The notes beneath the pieces were generated by a model. The model saw only the letters and a program-made list of their open reading frames with translations. It made no database searches and had not been told where the DNA came from. Shown one piece after another: positions 36,220 through 46,137 of a DNA stretch of 64,000 bases. The position numbers and the translations under genes are program-made. The stretch is from positions 10,163 through 74,162 of the forward strand of contig JAFAGM010000023.1 in assembly GCA_023422775.1 (NCBI GenBank), written 5' to 3'. The number at the start of each line of letters is the position of its first letter. Within the stretch, counting starts at the first letter, position 1. This DNA comes from Pseudomonadota bacterium. GTDB lineage: Bacteria; Pseudomonadota; Alphaproteobacteria; Rhizobiales; Xanthobacteraceae.

Positions 36220-37556
36220 ACTTGCCTGCCGCCAACCCCGAGCCGATCGATGAGTTGATCGCGCGGCTGTCCGCGTTGCATCCGAAGCGGATTGATCTCG
36301 GCCTCGAGCGCATGCAGCGGCTGTTGAAGCGGCTCGATCATCCCGAGCGCGTGCTGCCGCCGGTGATCCATGTCGCGGGCACCAACGGCAAGGGCTCGAC
36401 CATCGCCTACCTGCGCGCGATCCTCGAAGCCGCAGGCCTGCGTGTCCACGTCTACACTTCGCCCTATCTGGTGCGGATCAACGAATGCTTCCGCATCGGC
36501 GAGCGCGGCGGCGGCAGGCTCGTGACCGATACCGAACTGCGGCAGGTGCTGGAACAGTGCGAGCAGGCCAACCAAAGCGAGCCGATCACGATTTTCGAGA
36601 TCGAGACCGCGGCGGCGTTCTGCCTGTTCGCGCAGCATGACGCCGATGTCGTGCTGCTGGAGACCGGGCTCGGGGGAAGGCTCGACGCCACCAATGTCAT
36701 CGACAGGCCGGTCGCGACCGTCATCACGCCGGTCAGCATGGATCACATGGAGTTTCTCGGCAATTCGCTGAGTTCGATTGCCGCCGAGAAGGCCGCCATC
36801 ATCAAGCGCAAGATGCCGGTGGTCTGCGCCGAGCAGACGGCGGAGGCGATGACTGTCATCGAGGCGCAGGCCGGCCGCATGCGCGCGCCGCTGCATGCGG
36901 CCGGGCAGCAATGGCATGTCGGCGTCGAACGCGGACGACTGGTCTACCAGGATGAGCGCGGCCTGATGGATCTCGCGGCGCCAAAGCTGTTCGGCCGGCA
37001 TCAGTTCGACAATGCCGGACTCGCGATTGCGACGTTGCGCGCGATCGACGCGTTCAGGATCGGGATGTCCGCGTATGAAGCCGGCATCGTCAACGCCGAA
37101 TGGCCGGCGCGGATGCAGCGGCTGTCCGCAGGCGCGCTCGTCGATCAGGGACCGAAGGCGTGCGAGATCTGGCTCGACGGTGGACACAATGCCGAAGGCG
37201 GCCGTGTCGCGGCCGCGGCGCTGGGCGACCTCGAGGAGCGGGTATCGCGCCCGCTGGTGGTGATCGCGGGCATGCTGGCGAACAAGGATGCAAGTGCGTT
37301 CCTCGCCAATTTCGCCGGCCTGACGCGCCATATCATCGCCGTGCAGATTCCCGGCCGCGACAATGCGATGCCGCCGGACCGCCTGGCGGATGCGGCGCGC
37401 GCGCTCGGCATGCGCATGGAGACCGCAGCAAGCGTCGAAGCCGCGCTGCACGCGCTGTCACGCCTGGCCTACGAAGTGCCGCCGCGGATTCTGATTACCG
37501 GATCGCTTTATCTCGCCGGCCATGTGCTGGCCGCCAACGGCACGCCGCCTGCATAG
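36216..37556 (+). CDS. folC: Folylpolyglutamate/dihydrofolate synthase
   Basis: 446-residue Mur-ligase-like enzyme adding glutamate to dihydropteroate and folates. The P-loop reads GTNGKGST (about 52-59), and the second-domain motif LDGGHNAEG (about 320-328) is present. GTG 36216 overlaps the accD TGA (GTGA) and is preferred over an earlier ATG inside accD. accD-folC order is conserved in Rhizobiales. Confidence 0.94.
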   Translation: MNLPAANPEPIDELIARLSALHPKRIDLGLERMQRLLKRLDHPERVLPPVIHVAGTNGKGSTIAYLRAILEAAGLRVHVYTSPYLVRINECFRIGERGGGRLVTDTELRQVLEQCEQANQSEPITIFEIETAAAFCLFAQHDADVVLLETGLGGRLDATNVIDRPVATVITPVSMDHMEFLGNSLSSIAAEKAAIIKRKMPVVCAEQTAEAMTVIEAQAGRMRAPLHAAGQQWHVGVERGRLVYQDERGLMDLAAPKLFGRHQFDNAGLAIATLRAIDAFRIGMSAYEAGIVNAEWPARMQRLSAGALVDQGPKACEIWLDGGHNAEGGRVAAAALGDLEERVSRPLVVIAGMLANKDASAFLANFAGLTRHIIAVQIPGRDNAMPPDRLADAARALGMRMETAASVEAALHALSRLAYEVPPRILITGSLYLAGHVLAANGTPPA

Positions 37557-37578
37557 CCGTCAGGGCATCAAATGAAAT

Positions 37579-37602
37579 GCCGCTGGAATCGCTTCCAGCG
37601 GC
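37579..37602 (+). terminator. Hairpin downstream of folC
   Basis: GCCGCTGGAA and TTCCAGCGGC form a perfect 10-bp stem with a TCGC loop, 22 bases after the folC stop. It lacks a T-run, so it may slow rather than stop transcription. Confidence 0.5.
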
Positions 37603-37837
37603 GGCCCGGGAAGAAGTATCGATTGCTTATGAATTCGCCAGCCCCGGTACCCAGGTTTCTAGCCAAGGCGATCAGATGCGGCGACAGGGAACTCTCCTTG
37701 CGCCAAATATCCGAGCCGCATGTTGCGCTGCGGTTTCACCCAAATGAGGTAGGCGCTTTCCTTTGTTTTTGCTGGAAAAACAACCCTCGGGATAGGTCGA
37801 ATGAACATGCGTCTTGCAGCGACCGGTCACAAAAACA

Positions 37838-37864
37838 AAACGGCCGGCTTGGCGCCGGCCGTTT
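37838..37864 (-). terminator. Intrinsic terminator of trxA
   Basis: AAACGGCCGGC and GCCGGCCGTTT form an 11-bp stem; on the minus strand it is followed by TTTTGTTTTTG. It sits 24 bases past the trxA stop. Confidence 0.85.
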
Positions 37865-37888
37865 CAAAACCAGATAACGAAAAGCCGC

Positions 37889-38209
37889 TCAGACCGCAGC
37901 GGTGATCCACTGCTGCAGCTTCTGCTTCGGCGCTGCGCCGACCTGGCGGGAAGCCATCTCGCCGCCCTTGAAGATCATCAGGGTCGGGATCGACATCACG
38001 CCGTATTTCGAGGCCGTCTTCGGGCTCTCGTCGACGTTCAGCTTCACGATCTTGACCTTGTCGCCCATCGCGCCGGAAATCTCGTCGAGGGCAGGGGCGA
38101 TCATGCGGCAGGGGCCGCACCACTCAGCCCAGAAGTCGACGACCACGGGCCCTTGCGCTTTGAGCACTTCGGCTTCGAAATCGGCGTCAGAAACCTTGCC
38201 AACGGCCAT
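37889..38209 (-). CDS. trxA: Thioredoxin
   Basis: 106-residue cytosolic thiol reductase. The redox motif WCGPC lies at 30-34 and the cis-Pro segment IPTLMIF at about 74-80. It reduces ribonucleotide reductase and other disulfides. It follows addA in the same direction, with about 70 bases between them, and ends in a strong terminator. Confidence 0.96.
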   Translation of the reverse strand: MAVGKVSDADFEAEVLKAQGPVVVDFWAEWCGPCRMIAPALDEISGAMGDKVKIVKLNVDESPKTASKYGVMSIPTLMIFKGGEMASRQVGAAPKQKLQQWITAAV

Positions 38210-38278
38210 GGAATACCTCGTTCGGTTAGAAATAACGGGGCGCAGCGGAGATTCGCGCCTGGGATGATAACGGCAAAC

Positions 38279-41200
38279 CTATGAATGCGATCCTGCCGGG
38301 TCAAGCGCGGTCACGCCGAGATGACAGGATGCCAGCTCGGCCTCCAGCGCGGGGGCGGAAATCTCCATTAATTCAGGGGTTTCGGTCCAGAGCAGCGCGG
38401 CGCGGATCGGCCGCTGGGGATAAAGCCTGGCCAATACCGCCCGGTATAGCGCGAGCTGGCGGACATAGCCCCTCGGGGCCTCGGCGGGGTCGCTTGGCGG
38501 GGCATGATTGGTCTTGAAATCGACGATCAGGACCTCTTTCTCGGTGACGACGAGGCGATCGATCTGCCCGGAGACAAGGGCCGGGCGGGCGCCCGGCCGT
38601 TCCAGCCGTCCGACGATCGAGACCTCGGCGCGGCTGCCGGGGGCGAACACCGGCGCGAACCGCGCGTCCGCGATCAGGGCCAGCGTGCCGTCCGCCAGCG
38701 CCTGCTGTTCTTCCGCGGTCCAGCCGGCGGCGTTGCGGGCGAGATAGGCCAGCGCGGCGTCGCGGCGTCGCTCGGCGGTGATCTCGGGCAGCGACTGCAG
38801 CAGCCGGTGCGCCAGCGTGCCGCACTGCAAGGCGCGGGTGCGCCCTGTAAGCGACTCGGCCGTCCGCACCTTGCGACTGTCGCCGTCGGCGGGGTCGGAT
38901 GGCCGCAGCAGGCCATCCGCCGATCGCTCCGGCTGCGCGGGTGTCAGCAGCCATGATGGCAGCACGACCGGCGCGGTTGGCGCTGCCGTGGCTGCGGCGC
39001 CGGCGGCGGGCGCCGCTTCCTCCGGACGCGTGTAGCGCTTCACCACGCCGGCGGCAGTCTGGATTTCCTGAAGCTGCAACTCGGAACGTTCGAGGCCTTT
39101 GCCGATCAGATCGTACCAGGACCCTGGCCGGACCTTCTTCGTGTTGCCCGGCAGGCAGCCACCGACGATGAGCCGGTCTGCCGCGCGCGTCATCGCCACG
39201 TACAGCAGCCGGCGATACTCATCCTCGGTGTCGTCAAGCATCGCCGTTCGCGCCGCGACGACCGCGGGAGGGTCTTCGGCCTTCCTGCCGGCCCAGACCA
39301 CGACTCCCGGCGCATGCGGAGCGGCATTGCCCTGCGGCAGGTTGATGAGCCGCAGCCGCTGCGTATCGGAGGGCGAGGTCGTGGTGTCCACCATGAACAC
39401 GACGGAAGCTTCCAGGCCCTTGGCGCCATGCACGGTCATGACGCGGACTTCGTCGCGCGAGATTTCCATGTCGCGCTTCACTTCGGTGTCGGCGGCGCGG
39501 AGCCACGCCATGAATCCCTGCAGCGAGGCCGGCGCCTTGCGCTCGTAGTTGAGCGCGAGTTCCAGAAATTCGTCGAGCGCGTCGTTGGCCTCGTGCCCCA
39601 GCCGTCGCAGCATCCGCGCGCGGCCGCCGTCGCCGCCGAGCAGCCAGGCGTAGAACGTGAACGGCGTCTCGCTGACGAAGCGGCGCTCGCATTGCTCGAG
39701 CCGCCACAGCGCATCCCGCAGCCGGCCGTCGGTTGCGGCGCGCTCGGACAGCGCGGAGCGCAACGATCCCCTGCGCTCCCAGGCGAGCGTGAACAGGTGG
39801 TCGTCGGTCAGGCCGAACAGCGGGCTCTTCAGCGCCACCGCCAGCGCGAGGTCGTCCTGCGGCAGCAGCAGCGCGTCCGCAAGGTTCATCAGGTCGATGA
39901 TCGCGATGTGCTCGGTCAGCTTCAGGCGGTCGGCGCCGGCCACAGGAATGCCGGCGTGCTTCAGCGCCTGGATCACGGCGTCGAATGCGTTGCCGCGCCG
40001 CCGCACCAGCACCAGCATGTCGCCATAGCGCAGCGGACGGCGGCCGCCCTTGCTGCCCGTCATGGTGCGGCCGTCGACCAGCGACTTGATCTCGGCCTGG
40101 ATGCGCCGCGCCAGCTTCACCTCCGGACTGGTCGCCGCGATGCCGTCGAACGGCGCGCGCCAGCCTTCGATCTCCTGCCTGTCGTCGCTCTCGGCGAGCT
40201 CCCAGAGATCGATCACGCCGGGCCCTGCGTCCTCGAGCGCATGGTGGATCGGGTAACCGGTCTCGACCGCATGGATGCTGCGGAAGATATCCTGCTCGCG
40301 GAACACGTGGTCGACGGCATGCAGGATCGCCGGTCCGGAGCGGAACGAGTAGGTGAAGGAGACCGGATCGAACTTCAGCCCGGCGTCCTCGAACTTCTTC
40401 TTCAGCGCGCGGCGCCGCAGGTCGAATTCGCGCGGGGCCGCGCCCTGGAACGAGAAGATCGACTGCTTCTCGTCGCCGACCGCGAACACCGTCCGCACCA
40501 CGCCATCGCGGGCGCCGGCGCCCGAGGTGAACTCGGAAATGATATGGGCGACGATGTCCCATTGCCGGGGACTGGTGTCCTGCGCCTCGTCGATCAGCAC
40601 ATGGTCGACGCCGCGGTCGAGCTTGTAGTGCACCCAGCCGGCGGAGACCTTGTCGAGCATCGCCAGCGTCCTGTCGATCAGATCGTCATAGTCGAGCAGG
40701 CCGCGCTCCAGCTTCTCGCGCCGGTAATTGGCCGCCGCTGCAGTCGCGATATGCAGCAATGCCCCGGTGCGATCGCGGGTGATGACCGCGCGGCGCTTCG
40801 CAATCAGGGAAGCGAGGCGATCGATTTCCGAATCGAACAATCGACCAATGGCCGCGTTCTTCTTGACGAAGCCGTTGGTGACGACTGTTGCTCTCGGCGT
40901 GCGTTCATCAGTGAGAAATACCCCGAGATATTCGTCGACCTGAGCGGCTCCGGTAAACGCCAGCGCTTCTCGAAGCCGTTCAGCCTGTTTCTGGTCGGCC
41001 TTGCTGCTCGTATCGAGAACTGATGCGACCTCTCTCCATTGCGATCGCGGCAGGTTCGGTCCGTCGATGATATCGCGCTCGACATCCTCGATGCGATCGT
41101 CGGGGCTGACCCCGAGCGCCGCGGAAACCTGCGCTGCCGCGGCATGCGCGCTGCCGGCTGTGTCCGTCCACGCCATGAAATGATCGCGGCTCAGACACGC

Positions 41201-41803
41201 TTCGCGGATCACGTCCTTGAAGGTGACGTCGGCGGCGCTCGCCATCGCGGTCAGCAGCGCGCGCCCGGTGGCGCTTTCGGGGTTGCGCGACGCCTCGAGG
41301 AAGACGCCGAGATTGGCGCGCTCCATCATCTCGTTCTGGTCGCGGTCGTCGAGTACGGCGAAGCGCGCCGGGACGTTGGCCTCGAACGGAAATTGCTGCA
41401 GCAGCCGCGTGCACAGCGCGTGGATGGTCTGCACCTTCAGCCCGCCCGGCGTCTCCAGCGCGCAGGCAAACAACTTGCGCGCCGACTTGCGCAGCCTCGC
41501 TGTGGGATTCGCAATGCCCGCTTCGCGGATCGCTGCATCCAGCGCAGCATCGTCCAGCGTGACCCAATGGCCGAGCGTCGAAAACACCCGCTCCGCCATG
41601 TTGGCAGCGGCCGCCTTGGTGAAGGTGATGCAGAGGATCTTTTCCGGGGGGACGTCATCGAGCAGCAGCCGGATCACGCGCTGCACCAGCACATGGGTCT
41701 TGCCGGAGCCCGCATTCGCCGAAACGAAGGCGGAAGCCGCCGGATCGGACGCGCGCGCCTGCGTGGCGCGAACGGCGTCGGGGATGGTGCGGGGCGCCTT
41801 CAC
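38279..41803 (-). CDS. addA: Double-strand break repair helicase AddA (alphaproteobacterial type)
   Basis: 1174-residue UvrD-like helicase/nuclease that resects double-strand ends with AddB. Walker A NAGSGKT (about 30-36), the DEAQD box in VLIDEAQDTSPRQW (about 395-408), VGDEKQSIFSFQGA, motif V-like MTVHGAKGLEA and motif VI YVAMTRAADRL are present. The RecB-type nuclease ends the protein, with GQIDRLV and VDFKTNHAP as the catalytic Asp and DxK. GTG 41803 overlaps the addB stop (GTGA), and AGAGGAAA precedes it. Confidence 0.95.
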   Translation of the reverse strand: MKAPRTIPDAVRATQARASDPAASAFVSANAGSGKTHVLVQRVIRLLLDDVPPEKILCITFTKAAAANMAERVFSTLGHWVTLDDAALDAAIREAGIANPTARLRKSARKLFACALETPGGLKVQTIHALCTRLLQQFPFEANVPARFAVLDDRDQNEMMERANLGVFLEASRNPESATGRALLTAMASAADVTFKDVIREACLSRDHFMAWTDTAGSAHAAAAQVSAALGVSPDDRIEDVERDIIDGPNLPRSQWREVASVLDTSSKADQKQAERLREALAFTGAAQVDEYLGVFLTDERTPRATVVTNGFVKKNAAIGRLFDSEIDRLASLIAKRRAVITRDRTGALLHIATAAAANYRREKLERGLLDYDDLIDRTLAMLDKVSAGWVHYKLDRGVDHVLIDEAQDTSPRQWDIVAHIISEFTSGAGARDGVVRTVFAVGDEKQSIFSFQGAAPREFDLRRRALKKKFEDAGLKFDPVSFTYSFRSGPAILHAVDHVFREQDIFRSIHAVETGYPIHHALEDAGPGVIDLWELAESDDRQEIEGWRAPFDGIAATSPEVKLARRIQAEIKSLVDGRTMTGSKGGRRPLRYGDMLVLVRRRGNAFDAVIQALKHAGIPVAGADRLKLTEHIAIIDLMNLADALLLPQDDLALAVALKSPLFGLTDDHLFTLAWERRGSLRSALSERAATDGRLRDALWRLEQCERRFVSETPFTFYAWLLGGDGGRARMLRRLGHEANDALDEFLELALNYERKAPASLQGFMAWLRAADTEVKRDMEISRDEVRVMTVHGAKGLEASVVFMVDTTTSPSDTQRLRLINLPQGNAAPHAPGVVVWAGRKAEDPPAVVAARTAMLDDTEDEYRRLLYVAMTRAADRLIVGGCLPGNTKKVRPGSWYDLIGKGLERSELQLQEIQTAAGVVKRYTRPEEAAPAAGAAATAAPTAPVVLPSWLLTPAQPERSADGLLRPSDPADGDSRKVRTAESLTGRTRALQCGTLAHRLLQSLPEITAERRRDAALAYLARNAAGWTAEEQQALADGTLALIADARFAPVFAPGSRAEVSIVGRLERPGARPALVSGQIDRLVVTEKEVLIVDFKTNHAPPSDPAEAPRGYVRQLALYRAVLARLYPQRPIRAALLWTETPELMEISAPALEAELASCHLGVTALDPAGSHS

Positions 41804-44800
41804 CTGATTTCCTCTATTCCCAAGCCGCCGGCCGCCGACCATTCCTTGATGCGGGCGAGATCGTCATAGGCGCCGTAGCGGTTCGACCACATCGACAGGT
41901 TCAGCGACGTATAAGGCGTGTCTGCGTTCTCGAATTTGCGGATCAGCGCTTCGAGCTGTTCGAGCGCGTAGTCGGCTGCCTCGTCCGGCGCTTGCGGCGT
42001 CTCGTTCTTCAGCTTCAGCTCCAGCGAACGCTCGTCGCCCGGCGGATTGTTACCGCTGAGCCTGACATAGACGAGTTCGCCGACGGACGAGCCGGCGTCG
42101 ATATCCGGAAACCCGCCTTCGCGCAGGATTGCGGCTTCCAGCGTCAGCTGCGGCGACAGCCCCATGCGCACCTGCTTGCCGGTCGGCGGTTGCCCGGTCT
42201 TGTAGTCGAGGATCACAAAACTTCCGTCACGGTGTCGCTCGATGCGGTCGGCGCGCGCGGAGAGCGTGAAGATGCGTTCGTTGTCGAGCGGGATCTTGAT
42301 CTCGCCTCTGATCTCGGCGGCAATCCTCTCGATGTCGCCGCGCCGCGCCAGCTCCCAGTCGGCAAACCATCCGGCGATGCGCTGAAACCGCGGCCACCAC
42401 AGCGCGCGCGCTTCGGGCCGCTCCATCAGCGGCGCAAAACATTTCTCGCCGATGCCGCGCAGCACCAGCGCGGGCCGGTCGGGAAGGGCGCCGGCAAAGG
42501 TCTTGGTGAATTCACCGAGCGCCTCATGGATCGCCGAGCCGCGATCCGCCGCGGACAATGGCATGTCGACGGGATCGAGCGGATCGAGCCGCAGGATATG
42601 CCTCGCATAGATCGTGTAGGGGTCGCGCAGCCAGTCCTCGATCGCGGTGACCGAAAGTTTCAGCGGCCGCGCTGCAAGCGGCGGTCTTGGCTCCGGTTGC
42701 AGAATCGGCTCCACGATATCGGGCTGGTCGAGTTCGGCGGCGAAGCGGACATAGTCCTCGCCGGCACGCCTGGCCTCATCCCAGCGTTCCTCGCCGGCGA
42801 CGGCCTCCAACCGGTGCAGGAAGCGCGAGGCCACCGCGGGCGCGCCGCCGACCTTTGCCGAATGGGTCAGGATGACATCGTTCGTTCCCAGCAATTGCGC
42901 GAAGTCATGCGCTGATAGCCCGATGCGGCGCTCCGGCAGGTCGAGGCCGAGTTCATGGCGCATCGGCCGGCTCAGCCAGGGATCGACGCGCGGCGCCGGT
43001 GGCCATACGCCCTCGACCAGCCCGCCGAGGATGACGCGATCGGACTCCGTCAGGCGCGCTTCGAGCTGGCCGTAGATATGCAGATGCGCGCTCGCCGATT
43101 CCGGCCGCCGCACCATGCGATCGGCGAAGGCGGTCTGGAACACTTCGGGATAATCGCCGAACTGCGTCATCAGGCCGCTCGGCTTGTTCTCGGCCAGCAG
43201 GTCGTCGAACGCCATCGCGAGCGCGGAGCCCTGGCTGTCTTCGAAGACGACCGCAACGCCGTTGTGATCGCAGGACAGCGCGATCAGCACTTCACGATGA
43301 CGGTGCGCCAGCTCGGCGAAGTCATAAGGCTTCGATGAGGCGACGCTTTCCAGCGGCGACAACGTCTTCTGCAGCGCTGCGATCAGCGATTGCGCCTGAT
43401 CGAGATCGTGGTCCTTCAGTTTCGTGCGCTGTTCGGAGGCGTGAAGCGAGGAGGTCTCCTTGCGCCGGAGCTTTCCGAGTTCGGCGCGGAAGCGATCGAA
43501 GTCGCGCGCAAGCCCGCCGCTTCCTGCCTGTGGCCGGGTGCCGCGCAACACCGCGAGCTCAAGCACCTCGATGGCGCGCTTGTGCGCGCCATGCGCGCGG
43601 CCCAGCCGAAACAGCGGATGCTTCAACAGCGCAAGCAGTGTCGGCGGCTCCAGGCCCCTGGCTGCGGCTTCTGCCGTGAGGCGTGCAAAAATGCCGGCCG
43701 GCGTGTCCAGCAGCGCGTCACCGCCGGAATCGTCGAATTCGAGATTCCAGCGGGTCAGGGCCGCCATCACCCGCCGCGCCAGCGCGCGATCCGGCGTCAC
43801 CAGCGCGGCCGATTTATCCAGGTGCCGCGCCTCGCGCATCGCCACCGCGATCGCCAGCGCCTCCATCTCCGGGTTGGGCGCTTCCACGACCGCGAGGCTG
43901 GTCATGCCGCCGGCGATCTTCGCCGAGACATCCGGCCGCGCCAGCCGGTCATGCCATTGCTCGGTCGCGGTGGAGGGGCGCATCGTTTCCGACACCAGCA
44001 CGTCGCGCCCCTGTGGCGCCGGCGTGCCAAGAATTTCGACGTCGCTTCGCTTGATGCCGAAACGATCCAGCAATCCCTGCATGGCGAATTGCGGATGGTT
44101 CGAGGAAGGCTGCATGGTGAACCTGCCCTGCGCGTCCCTGATGCCGCCGATCGTCTGCCAGGCATCGTCGTCCAGGTCGGTGTCGAGCCCCGGCAGCACC
44201 ACCGCGCCCTGCTTCAGGCCGGCAACGGCGGTGAGGAATTTCGCGGTCGCCGGCATCGAGCCGGTCGAACCCGCCGCGATCACCGGGCCCTCGTGATGCG
44301 CGGTCAGGCGCGCGGCTTCGGCTTCGATCAGGCGGTCGCGCCGCTCGGCAGGCTCGATCCGGCCGATTTCCTTGAGATGCTCAGGCCAGATCTTGCGCGC
44401 GATGCGCAGGAATTCCAGCGAGTGCTGCCAGTATTTGTCGAACTGGTCCGGCACCAGCCTGTCGAGCGCTTCCCATGCGACGCCACGCGTGACCATGTCG
44501 TCCATCAGCCGCGCCAGGTCGCCGGCCAGCGCCAGCGTCGATGCCGGGCCGCCGACGACCAGCGGCGCCGAAACCGGACTCTTCGCCCACGCCGCGACCA
44601 GGTGCGCCAGCGTCAGGCGGCGTTCGAGTTCGCCCAGTTTTGGCGGAAGGTCGAGCGGCGCCACGCCGCCGAATTGTTCGGCGCCTTCGGAGAACGCCAG
44701 TTCGTCCTCGTCGATGTCGCCCAGCGCCACGATGCGCGGCAGGATCGCGGCATCCGTCTTCAGTTCGTCGAGAAAGATTTCCCGCGCCCGGCGCCCGGCG

Positions 44801-44946
44801 CGCCGGGTCGGCAGATAGAGCGTCGCCCGTGCCAGATCGAGCGGATTCGAGCGCGCCTCGAATCCGTCAACCAGGGCGCCGTCGATCAGCGCAGCGATGA
44901 CGGTGCGCAGGAACGGCACGGACAGGGGAACGCTGAAAACGCGCAT
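41800..44946 (-). CDS. addB: Double-strand break repair protein AddB
   Basis: 1048-residue partner of AddA. The N-terminus is a degenerate helicase without a clear Walker A, which in the AddB family recognises Chi. The C-terminal nuclease is intact (FVILDYKTGQPP, with ARADRIER upstream). The C-terminal region has no cysteine cluster, unlike Bacillus AddB with its iron-sulfur cluster. The stop overlaps addA, and the two enzymes are surely co-translated. murU lies upstream across a 250-base repeat-bearing gap. Confidence 0.94.
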   Translation of the reverse strand: MRVFSVPLSVPFLRTVIAALIDGALVDGFEARSNPLDLARATLYLPTRRAGRRAREIFLDELKTDAAILPRIVALGDIDEDELAFSEGAEQFGGVAPLDLPPKLGELERRLTLAHLVAAWAKSPVSAPLVVGGPASTLALAGDLARLMDDMVTRGVAWEALDRLVPDQFDKYWQHSLEFLRIARKIWPEHLKEIGRIEPAERRDRLIEAEAARLTAHHEGPVIAAGSTGSMPATAKFLTAVAGLKQGAVVLPGLDTDLDDDAWQTIGGIRDAQGRFTMQPSSNHPQFAMQGLLDRFGIKRSDVEILGTPAPQGRDVLVSETMRPSTATEQWHDRLARPDVSAKIAGGMTSLAVVEAPNPEMEALAIAVAMREARHLDKSAALVTPDRALARRVMAALTRWNLEFDDSGGDALLDTPAGIFARLTAEAAARGLEPPTLLALLKHPLFRLGRAHGAHKRAIEVLELAVLRGTRPQAGSGGLARDFDRFRAELGKLRRKETSSLHASEQRTKLKDHDLDQAQSLIAALQKTLSPLESVASSKPYDFAELAHRHREVLIALSCDHNGVAVVFEDSQGSALAMAFDDLLAENKPSGLMTQFGDYPEVFQTAFADRMVRRPESASAHLHIYGQLEARLTESDRVILGGLVEGVWPPAPRVDPWLSRPMRHELGLDLPERRIGLSAHDFAQLLGTNDVILTHSAKVGGAPAVASRFLHRLEAVAGEERWDEARRAGEDYVRFAAELDQPDIVEPILQPEPRPPLAARPLKLSVTAIEDWLRDPYTIYARHILRLDPLDPVDMPLSAADRGSAIHEALGEFTKTFAGALPDRPALVLRGIGEKCFAPLMERPEARALWWPRFQRIAGWFADWELARRGDIERIAAEIRGEIKIPLDNERIFTLSARADRIERHRDGSFVILDYKTGQPPTGKQVRMGLSPQLTLEAAILREGGFPDIDAGSSVGELVYVRLSGNNPPGDERSLELKLKNETPQAPDEAADYALEQLEALIRKFENADTPYTSLNLSMWSNRYGAYDDLARIKEWSAAGGLGIEEIR

Positions 44947-45037
44947 GGGATTCCTGATTCGAGGGTGGGGGCAATATAGGGAGGTAGCAAGGGAAGGTCA
45001 TGGGTGGGATACGCCAGCATCCCCAATACACACTGTC

Positions 45038-45180
45038 GTCACCCGCCACCGGGTCGGCCGAATGGCCGCCCGATGACAGGCTCCGGCGGGTGACCCAGTA
45101 TTCCAGAGACGGTAGTAAAGAATCGAGAGGCCGCGGCGTACTGGATGCCCGCCTTCGCGGGCATGACGATCCAGCGGGAC
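45038..45180. repeat. Composite intergenic repeat between addB and murU
   Basis: CGTCACCCGCC pairs with GGCGGGTGAC, an inner GGTCGGCCGAATGGCCGCC hairpin lies between, and a second palindrome ATGCCCGCCTTCGCGGGCAT follows with CCAGT/ACTGG-like flanks. Such mosaics are common in Bradyrhizobium intergenic DNA. Confidence 0.6.
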
Positions 45181-45193
45181 GCGAGATCCAGTC

Positions 45194-45916
45194 CTACGCC
45201 ACGCTTTCCAGAAACGCCTCTTCCGCGGCCTGGACCGCGTCGGGGGTTCCGACATGCATCCAGACGCCGTCGAGCCGCAAGCCGAACATCCGCTCCTGCT
45301 CGTTGGCGCGGTCGAACATCCTGGTCAGCGAGAACTCGCCGACGGGTGCGTCGGCAAACAGCGACGGCGACATGATCGCGGCGCCGGCATAGACGAACGG
45401 CACCACCTGATGCTCGCGGCGCTTGCGCAGCGCGCCGTCGGGCAGCATCGCGTAGTCGCCGCGGCCGGCATAGCCGATGCTGCTGGTGGTCGGTGCCATC
45501 AGCAGCAGGATGTCCATCCGCTCGGGATCGAAGGTTTCGGCCAGTCGTGTCAGGTTAGGTTGCACGCCGTCGATCCACATCGTGTCGGCGTTGACGTGAA
45601 AGAACGGGCCGCTTCCAAGCAGTGGCAGCGCCTTTACGACGGCGCCGCCGGTGCCCAGCACCACGTCGCGCTCGTCGGAAATGATGATGCGGGGTCTGGC
45701 GCGGCTCGCGGTGTGCTGGATGATCTGGTCCGGCAGATAGTGCACGTTGACCACGGCCTCCGTGACGCCGGCGCCGGCGAGCTTGTCCAGCACGTGATCG
45801 AGCAGCGGCTGGCCGGCGACGCGCACCAGCGGCTTCGGCATGTGGTCGGTCAGCGGCCGCATGCGCAGGCCGAGACCGGCGGCGAGGACCATGGCTTTGG
45901 TTGGCATAACGGACAT
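45194..45916 (-). CDS. murU: Sugar-phosphate nucleotidyltransferase, probable MurNAc-1-phosphate uridylyltransferase (MurU)
   Basis: 240-residue NTP-transferase. The pyrophosphorylase signature MVLAAGLGLRMRPLTDHMPK lies at about 9-28, GTGGAV near 90 and NADTMW near 111. It has no left-handed helix acetyltransferase domain, so it is a single-domain MurU/RmlA-like enzyme. In Pseudomonas and Caulobacter MurU works with the kinase AmgK to recycle peptidoglycan MurNAc; the fused AmgK domain lies two genes upstream here, which supports that role. A mannose-1-phosphate guanylyltransferase is the alternative. The start may also be the ATG at 45907. Confidence 0.82.
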   Translation of the reverse strand: MSVMPTKAMVLAAGLGLRMRPLTDHMPKPLVRVAGQPLLDHVLDKLAGAGVTEAVVNVHYLPDQIIQHTASRARPRIIISDERDVVLGTGGAVVKALPLLGSGPFFHVNADTMWIDGVQPNLTRLAETFDPERMDILLLMAPTTSSIGYAGRGDYAMLPDGALRKRREHQVVPFVYAGAAIMSPSLFADAPVGEFSLTRMFDRANEQERMFGLRLDGVWMHVGTPDAVQAAEEAFLESVA

Positions 45917-45997
45917 CTGTGGCGCTTCTCGAACCATCCAATCGTGCCGCGCATCATATCACGGCGATTCGCCCAACCAGCAACTGTAGGGTTTTAC

Positions 45998-46050
45998 AGC
46001 GTTTTCAAGCAAAGGGCATACCGGTTTGCCCGCGGAAAACGCATCAAAAT
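45998..46050 (+). repeat. Dispersed repeat, GTTTTC...GAAAAC family, copy 2
   Basis: AGCGTTTTCAAGCAAAGG, then CCGGTTTGCCCGCGGAAAAC and GCATCAAAAT. It lies between the PilZ gene and murU, resembling the element before accD. Confidence 0.65.
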
Positions 46051-46137
46051 CCAGGGTCCCGTTCTGATTCGATCAGGACCGTTACCGCTGTAGTCGCCGG
46101 GCGTGACGGCTGTACGACGCGGCCCGCGCGCTGGACT

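Larger units (their letters stand above)
37557..37888. other. Gene-free spacer between convergent folC and trxA
   Basis: About 330 bases. It holds the folC hairpin at 37579-37602 and the trxA terminator at 37838-37864. No open frame here has support; short frames in both strands lack ribosome sites. Confidence 0.6.

Noticed and set aside
43390..44979. Long plus-strand open frame of 529 codons over addB
   Set aside because: Antisense shadow of addB, no start signal and a composition typical of reverse-frame translation.
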